Part shown: in pieces, positions 1-9,798 of the stretch
How positions within the stretch are numbered: the stretch's first letter is position 1
How the letters are laid out: every line of letters begins with the position of its first letter
Assembly (NCBI GenBank): GCA_950097015.1
Contig: CATNEN010000039.1
Coordinates: 9,513,501 to 9,577,500 of the forward strand
Source of the DNA: Macrostomum hystrix
Taxonomy: Eukaryota > Platyhelminthes > Macrostomidae
Direction of reading: 5' to 3'
DNA length: 64,000 nucleotides
Program-made: the position numbers and the translations under genes
The notes under the pieces: generated by a model
Seen by the model: only the letters and a program-made list of their open reading frames with translations
Told to the model about the DNA's origin: nothing
Database searches by the model: none

Positions 1-168
1 ACGGGTCTAAAGACGCTCTGCTTTCCATGCCAATTGATTCAGTTGAACAGCCGAGTAAACTGTCTTTTTGGACATAAACAGCTAACTATGTAGCCTCGCA
101 GAATATCTTCACGGCCATAGTCAACTTTCGGGAGGGTTCCAGGCTGTACCATGCCTAAGATTAAATAT

Positions 169-309
169 GATAATACCCCCCAAAAGCGTTGTCTATGGCC
201 ATGAAGTCGGCTTCGAGACTCGTTTCTATTGGCCTCGGTTGCGCCTCGGCCAAGAAACGAGTCCTCAGCCGACTTCATGGCCAAAGAAACGTTTTTAGGG
301 GGTATTATC
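169..309. repeat. Foldback (hairpin) repeat, MITE-like
   Basis: The two ends are inverted copies: GATAATACCCCC at 169-180 pairs with GGGGGTATTATC at 298-309. Inside, GGCCATGAAGTCGG pairs with CCGACTTCATGGCC and AGACTCGTTTCT with AGAAACGAGT. The motif TTGTCTATGG sits at 189-198. The same terminal pattern (a run of C, then CGTTGTCTATGGCC) recurs near 22749-22784, and its reverse near 841-873 and 1018-1055, so this is one member of a dispersed family. It has no coding capacity, so I read it as a non-autonomous foldback element. Confidence 0.75.
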
Positions 310-600
310 TTATACTTAATAAGCATTCTGTGGTTAAAATGTCCGAGGCTGCATTTAATGGTCTCGATGCGAGCGAAGCGAGCCGAGGACCATTGAGAGT
401 GGCCGAGGACATTCTCGAAATCTCCTCGAAATAAGGAGCATTATATTGAACATTGAAGTGAACTTCGAATTCGGCTTTTACGTTTTGCCACCATGGCTGA
501 CTGGCTGCTTCGTGACTGTATCTTCGTGAGAAATTTATTTATTTGTCTATGATCGGAACCAAATGGTCTAAACCTATATGTCTATCAATCAGATGGGATG

Positions 601-724
601 CCCCCGAAAAATAAGCAATCAAATTTCATACATGATAAACGCCGTTTAATTAATCATAGTCTATGGTTAGAATGTGAATTAAACGGCGTTTATTGTTTAC
701 ATGAAATCAGATTGCTTATTTGAG
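601..724. repeat. Foldback (hairpin) repeat
   Basis: The left arm at about 601-652 (CCCCCGAAAAATAAGCAATC... ending in AACGCCGTTTAATT) is mirrored by the right arm at 677-724 (AATTAAACGGCG... ATTGCTTATTTGAGG), with a short loop holding TAGTCTATGG. The arms are about 50 nt with a few mismatches. A piece of the same arm (AAATAAGCAATCGGATTTTATAGG) recurs near 820-842. No coding capacity. Confidence 0.7.
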
Positions 725-1066
725 GCCCATTATATGATGTAATGGTCTCGGAATTAAAGTAGTCTGTACCACAGACTACCGATTCCTCGCTCTGAAGGCG
801 CCCATTAAACGTCTCTAAAATAAGCAATCGGATTTTATAGGCCAAAGAAACGAAATCGGGGGGGGGTATTATTCTATACGTGTCAGGGCACTCGCCTTCG
901 CGGGTTTCGCACTGAGAATACAAAAGCTTCAGTTGGTAGTTCGAGTAGCTCCATCAGCCCAAGCAGTGTTCTTTGCTTTGGCCGAGGCCTCAAAGCGCAG
1001 TCCAAAACAGTTCTAGACCATAGACAACGATTTCAAGTGGGGTTACAATATTTAAGCCTTATGAGT

Positions 1067-1387
1067 CTAAAGACCTTGAATACCTGGTTGTTGTTGTTGT
1101 TGTTGTTGTTGTTGGCGTACGGATCCCTCGCTAGGCATATGGGGGGGCGCCAGCGCGCCCGTCGCCTCGACGAAGATCCGCACCCGATTCGGGTCCTCCC
1201 ACAGGAGGGACATTGAGCCAGAAGAAGGGAGGAGGTTGTGGCGTTGATCGGCCCACCTGGGGCAGTCGAGCAGGAAGTGCCGCGTGTCCTCCTCGGGAGG
1301 GTTGCAGTGAAGGCAAGACGCAGCGGGTACCTGGTCGGCTTTTTGGTCCATTTTTTGGTCCCAGCCATAGACAAGCACCAGCATCAA
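1067..1387 (-). pseudogene. LINE (non-LTR retrotransposon) C-terminal fragment
   Basis: The minus-strand frame encodes a zinc-knuckle-like segment with CLHC, then EEDTRHFLLDCPRW (C-x2-C ... H-x4-C spacing). Many LINE reverse transcriptases end in such a segment after the RT or RNase H region. Only about 100 residues remain and there is no RT motif, so it is a truncated 3' piece. A (CAA)n microsatellite on the same strand (plus-strand TTG repeat at about 1087-1114) follows it, as often seen at LINE tails. The assignment rests on this motif alone. Confidence 0.55.
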
Positions 1388-1499
1388 AAGTTCAAAGCTC
1401 AGAAGTTCATACTTTCACACATGATGGCCAGACCCGAATCACAGAACCAGAATCACCCCATCAGAAAGTATGAAATTCTGAGCTTCTTGTGATGCTGGT
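1377..1499. repeat. Foldback repeat overlapping the LINE fragment edge
   Basis: The left arm at 1377-1416 (CCAGCATCAAAAG... CATACTTTC) is the inverted copy of the right arm at 1464-1499 (GAAAGTATGAAATTC... GATGCTGGT). The loop is about 47 nt. Arms are roughly 36 nt with several mismatches. No coding capacity. Confidence 0.65.
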
Positions 1500-2557
1500 T
1501 ACTTTATATAAAAATAACCGTACCTACGCTATAGTACACGTTAAAAATGGAACTACTTTTTAACGATAAAACTGCCCCGTAGCTAGCTTGCCTTCATTAA
1601 ATTTTGGAATTCTAATCGCGAATTGTTGAATGGATGCCAAGTTGTCACTTCAATGCAGAGCCCCGTGACGGTTCGCTTTGTATCCAACGGACACACTGGC
1701 TGCCTGGGAGCCCTGCTGCTGCCTCCAGAGGAATCGGCCCGCTCGCGCAGCCAGATGACCCTCGGCTGAATTCAGTCCAAACGATGACCAAGGACGACGG
1801 CGAGCCGGAGACAGAATTCTTCTTTAACAAACTAAAGCCCAATTTGCTTAAAACTAGTTATCAAAATAACCATTTCTAATTCGTGACACAAAGGGCTACT
1901 ACTTGTAGTAGACAGTGCCTATCTTAATTGTCAGTTTTCAAATTAAGAGCAGAAAGGATGATATATTTGTGTGTTTGAATTCGTGTGTGTTCTATAAGCC
2001 CGATCAAAACACAACAAATATTCGTAGTCTTTTATTATTTAAGCAAATCATGATAAATAATTGATTAGTTTTTTATTCCTTTTAAAATATCTAAGAAAAT
2101 ATATTTCTCGATCACATATTGGCTCACAAGATGAGTTTAAATGACATATGAGCAAATTAAGAACCAAAATAAAAAAAATTAAAAAATTAAAGGTAGTCAC
2201 AAGTTTCAAATTTCAATGACTTAAATGAGGCGCCTTACATGTTTCAAAGAATCTCATTTCTAGGAATTAACACAGTATGATCGTAGCGATTATAACTCGC
2301 TAAAAAATTATGAATTATGGAAGTATAAAAAAAATAATGTCACGAAGTCCTAAAAAACAAAAAAGGTAATACGCAAAACAGTGTATGTGCTCCTCAGGTG
2401 ATTATTGCTGTAATTAAAACATTTTCGACGCATGTTCATGCAACGACGATGATCGCTAGGTAACAGGTTTTTGTTTTGTTTGACGAATATTTTTAATTAG
2501 AAAGGTCACCAATCAAAGTCTTTACGGAGAGTTTTTTAATAAAACTATGAGACCTTA
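1500..2557. other. Intergenic stretch, no gene seen
   Basis: AT-rich, with no supported gene. Short open frames at 1634-1879 (+) and 1645-1842 (-) lie in a GC-richer island, but they have no recognisable domain and no clear splice context. Confidence 0.5.
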
Positions 2558-4138
2558 TTAGGCCTTCTCCTTGCCACGTCGGATCAGCCGCAGAGGGAAT
2601 TCCGGCGCTTCAATGCCCAGCGGCGACACACGATAATGAAAAGGCATCCGGCCCGTCGCGCACTCGACGCGGCACTCAAAAAGCAGACGCAGCGTGAAGT
2701 TGTACAGCAGCTGCATGGCTATCTTGGTGCCGGCGCACTTTCGGAAACCGGCACCGAAGGCCGGAAATAAAGCTCCGGCTGCCTCCAGGAAGTCGCCCGC
2801 CTCGTTCAGGAAGCGGCCAGGGTTGAAATCCTCTGGCTGGACCCACACTTTGGCGTCGCGACTGGCAGACCACATGTTGCACAAAATGATGGTACCCTTG
2901 GTAACGCGTGTGCCGCACTGCAAGGTGAAGTCCCGCACCGCACAATGAGGAATAAGAAACAGGAGGCCGCAGGAGTGACGAAGAACCTCCGCTGTGAATG
3001 CGCGCAGCCGCGGCAGGCGTTGCTTCTCGCTCCAGCTGACAACGCGCCTATCCGGCCCCAGCTGGTCCCGCATTTCGTCCACAACTTTAGCCTGCCAGTC
3101 CGGATGCATTGCCAGGTAGAAAAGGATCCATCGGACCACCGATATTGTGGTACTCAGTGAGGCGCCCATGACATCCGTGAGCAGTCGACCAACTGCTTCT
3201 TCATCGCAGACGTCGCTGAACTGGTCAGACAGACAACGAGGCCCCTCATCAGTCTGACGACTCTGAGCGTCGCGATGGGCAAAGTTGACAGTGACACTGT
3301 CCACCCTGTCGGATACTTTGCGAAACTCAGCTAGCCTACCGGGGAACAGACGGGCAAGAGGGGGTATCATATCCGCCATGCAAAGCAGCAGGGAGTCATT
3401 GTTAACGAGCGAGTACACCGCCTCAATTGCCATCGCGAAAGGAGATTTCGAATTGCTGACGCATTCTGAGAACCATCCGGGAGATCGTGCGTGCATCATT
3501 GAAAACAGAATCGAGCCCATCCACTTCTTGAGGTGGCTAATAAAGCTTCGCGGACCATCGACATACTCATCCAAAAGGCCATTGATTAAGCGCGCCGTCT
3601 CCTCTGAAGCGATTTCCTCAACAATGCTCGAGTAGTTGCGGTCGTAGCGGTTGAGTCCAGTGTGCATGAGGCGCCTGTCATGCAGGTACCAGGTACCTGA
3701 GCTGAATGCGACCGAACGACCTCCGCTGATGGAGCGGAAAGTGAGCCAGTCAGGTCGGTCGCTGACGTCTCTGCCATGTAAAGTAAGGATCTGTCTGATC
3801 TCGGCAGTCCCATTGACAATCAGTGCCGGCCAGAGACCCATGCGGATGAAGTAAAAGTTACCGTGAACGCGTGACCATTCGAGCAGACGAACGTGCGGCC
3901 GGGCGCCCAGCCTGGGCAGGTGGCCGAACACAGGGAAGCCCCATGGCCCAGGCTGTCCTTTGACGCTAGTGCAGATCAGAGGTGCGGAGAGATTCGAAAC
4001 CTGGGTCCACAGCCATGTTGCAGAGCACAGAACCAAACCGATGCAAAGACCGATGGTCAAGTCGAAGCAGAGCATAACGCAGTGCTGCGGCTCGCCGACA
4101 GTGCTGCCATTGTTTTCCATTGTAAGGACGAATAACAA
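2558..4138 (-). CDS. Cytochrome P450 monooxygenase, single exon
   Basis: A 526-residue uninterrupted frame encodes a microsomal-type P450, a heme-thiolate monooxygenase anchored in the endoplasmic reticulum membrane. A hydrophobic anchor at about residues 21-46 is followed by the proline-rich hinge (PGPWGFPVFGHLP). The I-helix segment is near 322-331, the K-helix ExxR is E384-V-L-R387, the meander FNPGRF is at 438-443, and the heme loop FGAGFRKCAG carries the ligand Cys468. Length is normal for the family and the overall pattern resembles the CYP2 clan, but I cannot name a family or substrate. In the I-helix the acidic residue usually before the conserved Thr is Ser (S329-T330), so the usual acid-alcohol pair is altered. 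Met1 (4138) and Met7 are both possible starts. No intron is seen, which could mean an old retrocopy or natural intron loss. Confidence 0.93.
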   Translation of the reverse strand: MLFVLTMENNGSTVGEPQHCVMLCFDLTIGLCIGLVLCSATWLWTQVSNLSAPLICTSVKGQPGPWGFPVFGHLPRLGARPHVRLLEWSRVHGNFYFIRMGLWPALIVNGTAEIRQILTLHGRDVSDRPDWLTFRSISGGRSVAFSSGTWYLHDRRLMHTGLNRYDRNYSSIVEEIASEETARLINGLLDEYVDGPRSFISHLKKWMGSILFSMMHARSPGWFSECVSNSKSPFAMAIEAVYSLVNNDSLLLCMADMIPPLARLFPGRLAEFRKVSDRVDSVTVNFAHRDAQSRQTDEGPRCLSDQFSDVCDEEAVGRLLTDVMGASLSTTISVVRWILFYLAMHPDWQAKVVDEMRDQLGPDRRVVSWSEKQRLPRLRAFTAEVLRHSCGLLFLIPHCAVRDFTLQCGTRVTKGTIILCNMWSASRDAKVWVQPEDFNPGRFLNEAGDFLEAAGALFPAFGAGFRKCAGTKIAMQLLYNFTLRLLFECRVECATGRMPFHYRVSPLGIEAPEFPLRLIRRGKEKA

Positions 4139-5209
4139 AACTTCAAATTGCGCGCGCTATTGTCGTAAACTATGGCGGTAAGGGCACACTCCTACGCATG
4201 CGAACAAGTGCAGTGCCCTTTGCGAAGATGCTTATTACTCTGGTATTTATAAAGAATGCGAACGCAACAATGGCTGGTGCCCATGGCCCCTGGAGCCATC
4301 ATTGCAAGCCTCTCGGAGTCCCAGAAATGCCCCATCAGTCTTCCGCCCCCAAACTTCCTGCCTCCTATTCAGCCTTGGCATTGTTGAACTTCCGACAACC
4401 AGCCGCCCTCACACGCTTCGGGGCGTTCAGTGCTGCAAATGAATCTCGGTAGCCGCAGTTGCTATGGCAAGGTCGCGACATACCCTCCTGCATGTATCTG
4501 TGGCCTTGCTTCGGCTGTATCCGGCCATATCTGTCTGAGAAAAAAGCTGCGGTAAGGGCAAGTTTTGCGGGGGCGGCTTCTCAAGTCGATCTGGAGGTCA
4601 CACCCACACGCTCACACACGGCAATTCAGAGCAGACATCATTATTCAAATATGCATTATCACGATTTACAATATACAGTTCCCATGAACTTAAGTTCATC
4701 AGGGCAGCCCAGTGGTTCATCATGAACCAAATTCTTACAGAGTGACAATTAACGTAGTGCTTCGCTAATGTTTTGTAAATCAATGTGAGTTCGAGTTGTA
4801 ATTTGCAGCGCGCCGTCGCCCTGAAAGGTGGCCCTTGTTTGGGCCATAGACAGTTTTTATGCCAACGATCATGACAGAAACTATTTGTAGTTTTAGTATT
4901 TAGAAAAAATAACGAAGCAGATAATTCTACAGAAGCCTTTCGTAAGCCATGATTGTTCGATTCTATCATACTAAAAACGAATCAGTGTAACTTTTCAACA
5001 CGTTTGACTCACAGGACTGAAAGGCTTACACACAGGTGACTAACTCATGAATCGTGTCGGAATTCATTAGTCAACGAGAGTTAGAGGGGGTCCAACTATA
5101 AAAATTTGGAAACAAGTTTAAAATTTGGTCCATATTTCTCAGCAGCGAATAGTGCGGCACTTAAGTTTAAGCTTAGGGAAATGCAAGCTTTATCGGATCT
5201 TCACAATGT
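4139..5209. other. Intergenic, upstream of the P450
   Basis: No supported gene. Short open frames in 4198-4725 lack recognisable content. A CCATAGACA motif lies at 4844-4852. The first few hundred bases are expected to hold the P450 promoter, but I see no clear TATA box. Confidence 0.4.
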
Positions 5210-5395
5210 AAGCTCGCAATGCGCCTAGTGGAGTAGGTTCTCAATGACGACTAGCCAGCCTTCTATCCGCGGCTGCGCCCCGAATAAGTGTGAGCCGGCA
5301 CTGGCCTAGACATCGCCGCGAAATCGAGCTCAGGGACCTTGGCGTGAGAGTCGGACGCTTTTACTGATCTGCCACTTACCTCCCCTCAACTGTTA
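5210..5395 (-). mobile_element. tRNA-derived SINE (family B)
   Basis: Read on the minus strand, AGTGGCAGATCAGTAAAAGCG resembles a tRNA A box, and CCTGAGCTCGATTTCGCGGC resembles the RNA polymerase III B box at tRNA-like spacing. The body (GGGGCGCAGCCGCGGATAGA, then GTCATTGAGAACC) is shared with copies at 13086-13330, 38815-39055 and 57945-58220. The tRNA fold is too degraded to be a working tRNA. Boundaries are approximate. Confidence 0.65.
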
Positions 5396-5494
5396 GGTCG
5401 AAAAAAGTTTGTTAAAGCTTGTCAGGAGCATATCAGTGAGCATAAAGCATGCAAATGTGTATTCTTTTTGTTTTATATACAAAACAATGTAGTC

Positions 5495-5645
5495 TGGAGT
5501 TCGAATCGCAGCCTAAGAATTAAACCATTTGTGTCTTTCTATAAAATGGGTCCCTACATCAGCTGGGGTTGAAATTCGGTGTTTGTGGTTGTCTCCACCA
5601 GTCTATGGACTGAACAGCTGTACTGGTCTTTTGTCTTCTAGGCAA
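5495..5645 (+). mobile_element. tRNA-derived SINE (family A), 5'-truncated
   Basis: It starts at a B-box-like GAGTTCGAATCGC. It then shares the family A body: a TCAGCTGGGG segment followed by GACTGAACAGCTGTAC, as in the fuller copy at 27768-28025. The tRNA-like 5' part with the A box is missing or unrecognisable. Confidence 0.55.
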
Positions 5646-6682
5646 CTGGGCTGATTGAAATTTTTATATATCTATAGGTTACATCGGAGCATTTGAGAAG
5701 TTGTGATGACAAAAATGAGTTTGCAAAGGTCATTATTAAGCAAAATCACTTTAAAAACAACTGAATCATAAGGGTAAGGTCAGCGTCGGACCTTTGCTTT
5801 GGGATATTAAAGTCTTTACCGCGTGGGCGGCTGCGCAAAGGTTAAGAAAAATGTGGAGGCTGGCGCCCCCGCATGGGGGAGGCGGTACCGCAGAAGTACA
5901 CAGTCGGTTCACAATACAACCCAAGGTTGGACCGAAATCGCACAATGCAATGCATCTTTGTGAGCCCGAGCATGCAAGTCGACAATGGACAGTGCCTTCC
6001 GTTGTTCCGTTGCGGCTTGTGGGACAATGCATCAAGGATTGCCGAGGCAAGACTTGCAACAAAGAAACGCTGACAAGCCTGGCCTTTGCGCTTGTTGCTA
6101 AGCAGCGACTAGCGGTTCATAGTGCGCAAAGTGGGGCTAACATATCCACCCTCAAATAAAAGTACACAACACACTCAACATTCTGTGTTCGCTGGGGGGA
6201 GTACGTGGGATGCTTGACAATGCTAAGACCTTTGACAGTCCTCTAGAATTAAAAGTTTGCACAGACACTGAAAATCTTTATTCACTTCAGATTTGCAGGT
6301 GATTATCATTCTTCAGCAGTCCCATGCTGTCACAAGTATACTCAATAGCATTGAATCGCATGTATATGTCCATTATTTTCTATCACTAATCATTTCCAAA
6401 CAGACCCAGAATTCAGCGATGCAGGCATCAAGACAAAATCGACAGTGACTCTATGCTGAATTGCACTGGCAATAGTCCTGCAAAATCAATTAGAACACAG
6501 CAAATTTCCCCACTAGATATGCTTAGGAGGGAAGCGCGAGCGAGCTGAGTCTAACTATTCAGTTAAAGATTGTTCAGCCGAAAGTTATGTCGTAAATCCT
6601 CGTTTAGAATAGGAAACCATAAGTTATCTAGCTAAATGAGAAAATATTGAGCTGTAAGTGCCAAAAATATAAGTTTTGGCAC
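5646..6682. other. Intergenic, no gene seen
   Basis: Overlapping open frames at 5766-6159 on both strands lie in a GC-rich island, but neither shows a recognisable domain or codon pattern. The rest is AT-rich. Confidence 0.4.
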
Positions 6683-7040
6683 AGTGAAATCAGTGAAATC
6701 AGTGAGATAAGTGAAATCAGTGAAATCAGTGAGATAAGTGAAATCAGTGAAATCAGTGAAATCAGTGAGATAAGTGAAATCAGTGAAATCAGTGAGATAA
6801 GTGAAATCAGTGAAATCAGTGAAATCAGTGAAATCAGTGAGATAAGTGAAATCAGTGAGATAAGTGAAATCAGTGAAATCAGTGAAATCAGTGAAATCAG
6901 TGAAGTCGTGAGATCAGTGAGATCAGTGAAATCAGTGAAATCAGTGAGATCAGTGAAATCGTGAGATCAGTGAAATCAGTGAAATCAGTGAAGTCGTGAG
7001 ATCAGTGAAATCAGTGAAATCAGTGAGATCAGTGAAATCG
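6683..7040. repeat. 9-bp tandem array
   Basis: About 39 copies of a 9-bp unit, AGTGAAATC, with variants AGTGAGATA and AGTGAGATC. A few units near 6900-6990 carry deletions (for example GTGAAGTCGTGAGATC). One frame reads as a Ser-Glu-Ile repeat, which follows from the unit length and is not evidence of a protein. Confidence 0.95.
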
Positions 7041-9695
7041 GAGAAATGCGCGCCAGTCTGTCCATAGTGGCCTAGTCCCACCTGTTGTAGTCCTTGAAGG
7101 TTTCCAGCAAGTCCTATTAAGGCAGGTGACCACCGAAGATGGAGATGATGCGGGTTACATGCTGATAAATTTTGAAGGCAGGCAAGGCCGCACTGAGGCG
7201 CAGTGCTAATTCGTGTATATGTGTTTGAAATACACTAGCTCTTGTGGGAAAAATCAGACCTTCAGCAAGAACCATTCTTGTTTCAGAAGATGCGCAACAG
7301 AAAGTTGGCCCGCGCGTTCTTGAGTTTCGTGTGCTTACGTTGCTCAGTTCGGGTGCAGCACAAAAAGTTGTCAGGGCGGGGGGCAAAAAACAGTCCCCCT
7401 TTGTTTTGCCAAAAATTGTCAATAAATCCCCCCTTGGTAGTTCTACTGTTAAGTGCGGTTGGAATATAGTTTTAGTACCGCCCGTTCAAATTTTGCTAAT
7501 AAATTTCAGAGGAAACTCCCAATTTCACATTTCTAACCCAAGAAGACAAATTAAACTACTGAGGCAGTCGATAGCCTGATAATAGCTGCGTTGAGGCCTA
7601 ACGCGAACAATAAAGTTGTTTACATTTTTCGCAAAAAAATTATCAAATTCATGCGTCCTAAGTAGCCTTGAAAAGTTACTCATTGTATCTATTTTCACCA
7701 AACTTGGCTACCCACGACATCACGTTTCTATCATATACAATCGGCCATCCCTTCGCGCGTTCCTCACTCCATTCAGTCAGCCATTTTTTTTGTTCGCATC
7801 GAGCTCTTCATCAACCCCGTACTGCGAACCAACACACCTTCTATCGACACCACTGAGCGACTTCTCAGCAGCCGACGCTAAGGAACCACCTTGGCCCAAT
7901 TACGCTCGGGACACTCAAGCTCCTAGCTTCCTACGCGGCGAGGCTCGACCCTATGTCGCCGCCTCTTTGTCGTCGCTGCAGTGCCGCTACTGAATCGGTC
8001 GGATAACTTTTCAAGTGTCCCGTGTTCGTGACCAGGCTTACCCCAGCTGCTCTCTGGGCGCGGCTTTGTTCAGCCATCAACTTCGGTTAGCCTCGCCCGA
8101 CGAGTTCCTCCAGGGCCCGGCTCCCGGTGTAGCGGGCTAGTACACAAAAACACAATTTTACTTTTCTTGGGACGCATGGAACGAAAGCCAACGGCAGTCA
8201 CGATTCTCCGCCAACCTATATACGAGTATGTCCTAGGAATAGGGCATCGTAATTTCGAATCAGTACAATAGGGCCTTTCCGACCATTAATTAAAAATTTA
8301 TCGTCCCGATTGTCCAGATCAGGAGTAGTGCATACAGAGTTTGAGTAGTTTTTTTGCCTACTTTGAAAGGGTCCTACTCGGTTAATTGGGTCGATTACAA
8401 GAGTTCGTGCCATTTAATTCTCTCAGTATTTATTTTCCATCAACGTAATTAAATGCGTTTTGGTGAAGCGCTTTGTACTTTTGCAAGTAGCACCAACAGA
8501 CGAGTTGCCTGACATCAGTCGAGTTTTACAAATCAAACAGCTCCGCTGTGGACGGATCAATGCCCTTTGTGCTCCTTTTGCATGTTTTACCTGCAGCCCA
8601 GGCATAGAATATCTGCAGTGAATATTTTCTCTTTTCTATCCAACCTGATTTATTGATTTGTGACAATGACCTTGAGATTTTTACAATGCCATATTGATAG
8701 CAGCTCACAGCGTGCCACATGTATCTACGTCACATGCGCAGCTTCAGACAGGTGAATTAGCGATCATAACAATGCATGCGCGAATTAATAGTGCACCCAG
8801 CAACATATCACTAAGTAATATCGACAAAAAGCGAATTTAAAGAATAGATTGTAAAACAAAAGAGTCTTCAGTTCGTTCTACTCGAGTGCTGTTTAAACAC
8901 TTTATCTGAAAGCTAAATGGCATATGGGATTAGATAATTAAATTCTATCCAATTACACTGCCTAACCAAAGATCTAACCCAGCTTAGTTGTTTATTGCAT
9001 TTTTATAAAAGTACAGAAATAGCGTACAGACAAAGAACATATTAAGCATTCAACAATGTTTCTGAAGTCTTCGTAACGGAAAAACGTTATGACGTAAAAT
9101 CGCATTCACACCCTTTTAATTCCTTACGATTCTATTATCAATAGTAGGGTGCACTTTTTCAGAGAATACTTAATTACTGATTCTTACGAAATTCTTCAAG
9201 GCGCTTGACTTTCCAGAGGTCTCCTTGAGGACAGTTTTCTACTTTAGATACTTTTTCTTCGTCACGGAAAACCAGCCCTTCTAAGGTTGGTTCTAAATTG
9301 CTAATCTAGGAGTCGAAATCGATAGCCAAAGAGGTCTAGGTAAATATCGAGGTAGATTTCACTGAATGTAAAGCGATAATTTGCAATCATCGACCGCCTT
9401 GAAGTTTCGGTTTAGAAAGTACCAATAGTTAGGTGATGGGCAACAGAATTATGCATTAATCGAATAGTAATACGCCAATTATAGCGAAGATGGTGTGCTG
9501 CATTGCGCATATTTACAACCAGCGCAGGATATGTGGCCTAGGGAGGTGCGAAGAGGTGCGTGACAGACTTCGCCAAACCCCCGGCTTAGCGAGTAGGCTG
9601 GTTGCACCAACCCCACCTCAACTAGACGGAGGTTGAGGGGTTTTGAGTGCTACTGCACTGGCGCTCGCATATTGTCTCGCCGCTACAAAAGTAAT
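7041..9695. other. Intergenic, no supported gene
   Basis: Contains open frames at 7244-7579 and 7616-7993 (+) without recognisable domains. A GC-richer patch at 7860-8130 may be decayed transposon or exon sequence. The remainder to 9695 is AT-rich. A short GC-rich inverted motif around 9540-9650 (CCCCACCTCAACT ... GAGGTTGAGGGG) could form a hairpin. Confidence 0.4.
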
Positions 9696-9701
9696 TTTAT
9701 T
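9696..9701 (-). terminator. Candidate polyadenylation signal of the glutamate-type receptor
   Basis: TTTATT on the plus strand is AATAAA on the minus strand, about 100 nt beyond the receptor stop codon at 9799. Position and sequence suit a poly(A) signal; the cleavage site is not determined. Confidence 0.4.
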
Positions 9702-9798
9702 TTTACTTTAGAAAACCATAATATAGCACTTTTGTGCGACACAAATAAATATATGTTAAAGAAATATCAAGTTAGCTTGATCATTTTGGTCAAAAAGT

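Noticed and set aside
5794-6159. Overlapping plus- and minus-strand frames in a GC-rich island
   Set aside because: Neither strand shows domain content or convincing coding pattern; could be repeat-derived.
6647-6964. Open frame of Ser-Glu-Ile repeats
   Set aside because: It is a by-product of the 9-bp unit; no splice sites, no flanking coding sequence, and the repeat continues out of frame.
7616-7993. Possible gene on the plus strand
   Set aside because: No recognisable domain, unclear start and no splice partner; left as intergenic.
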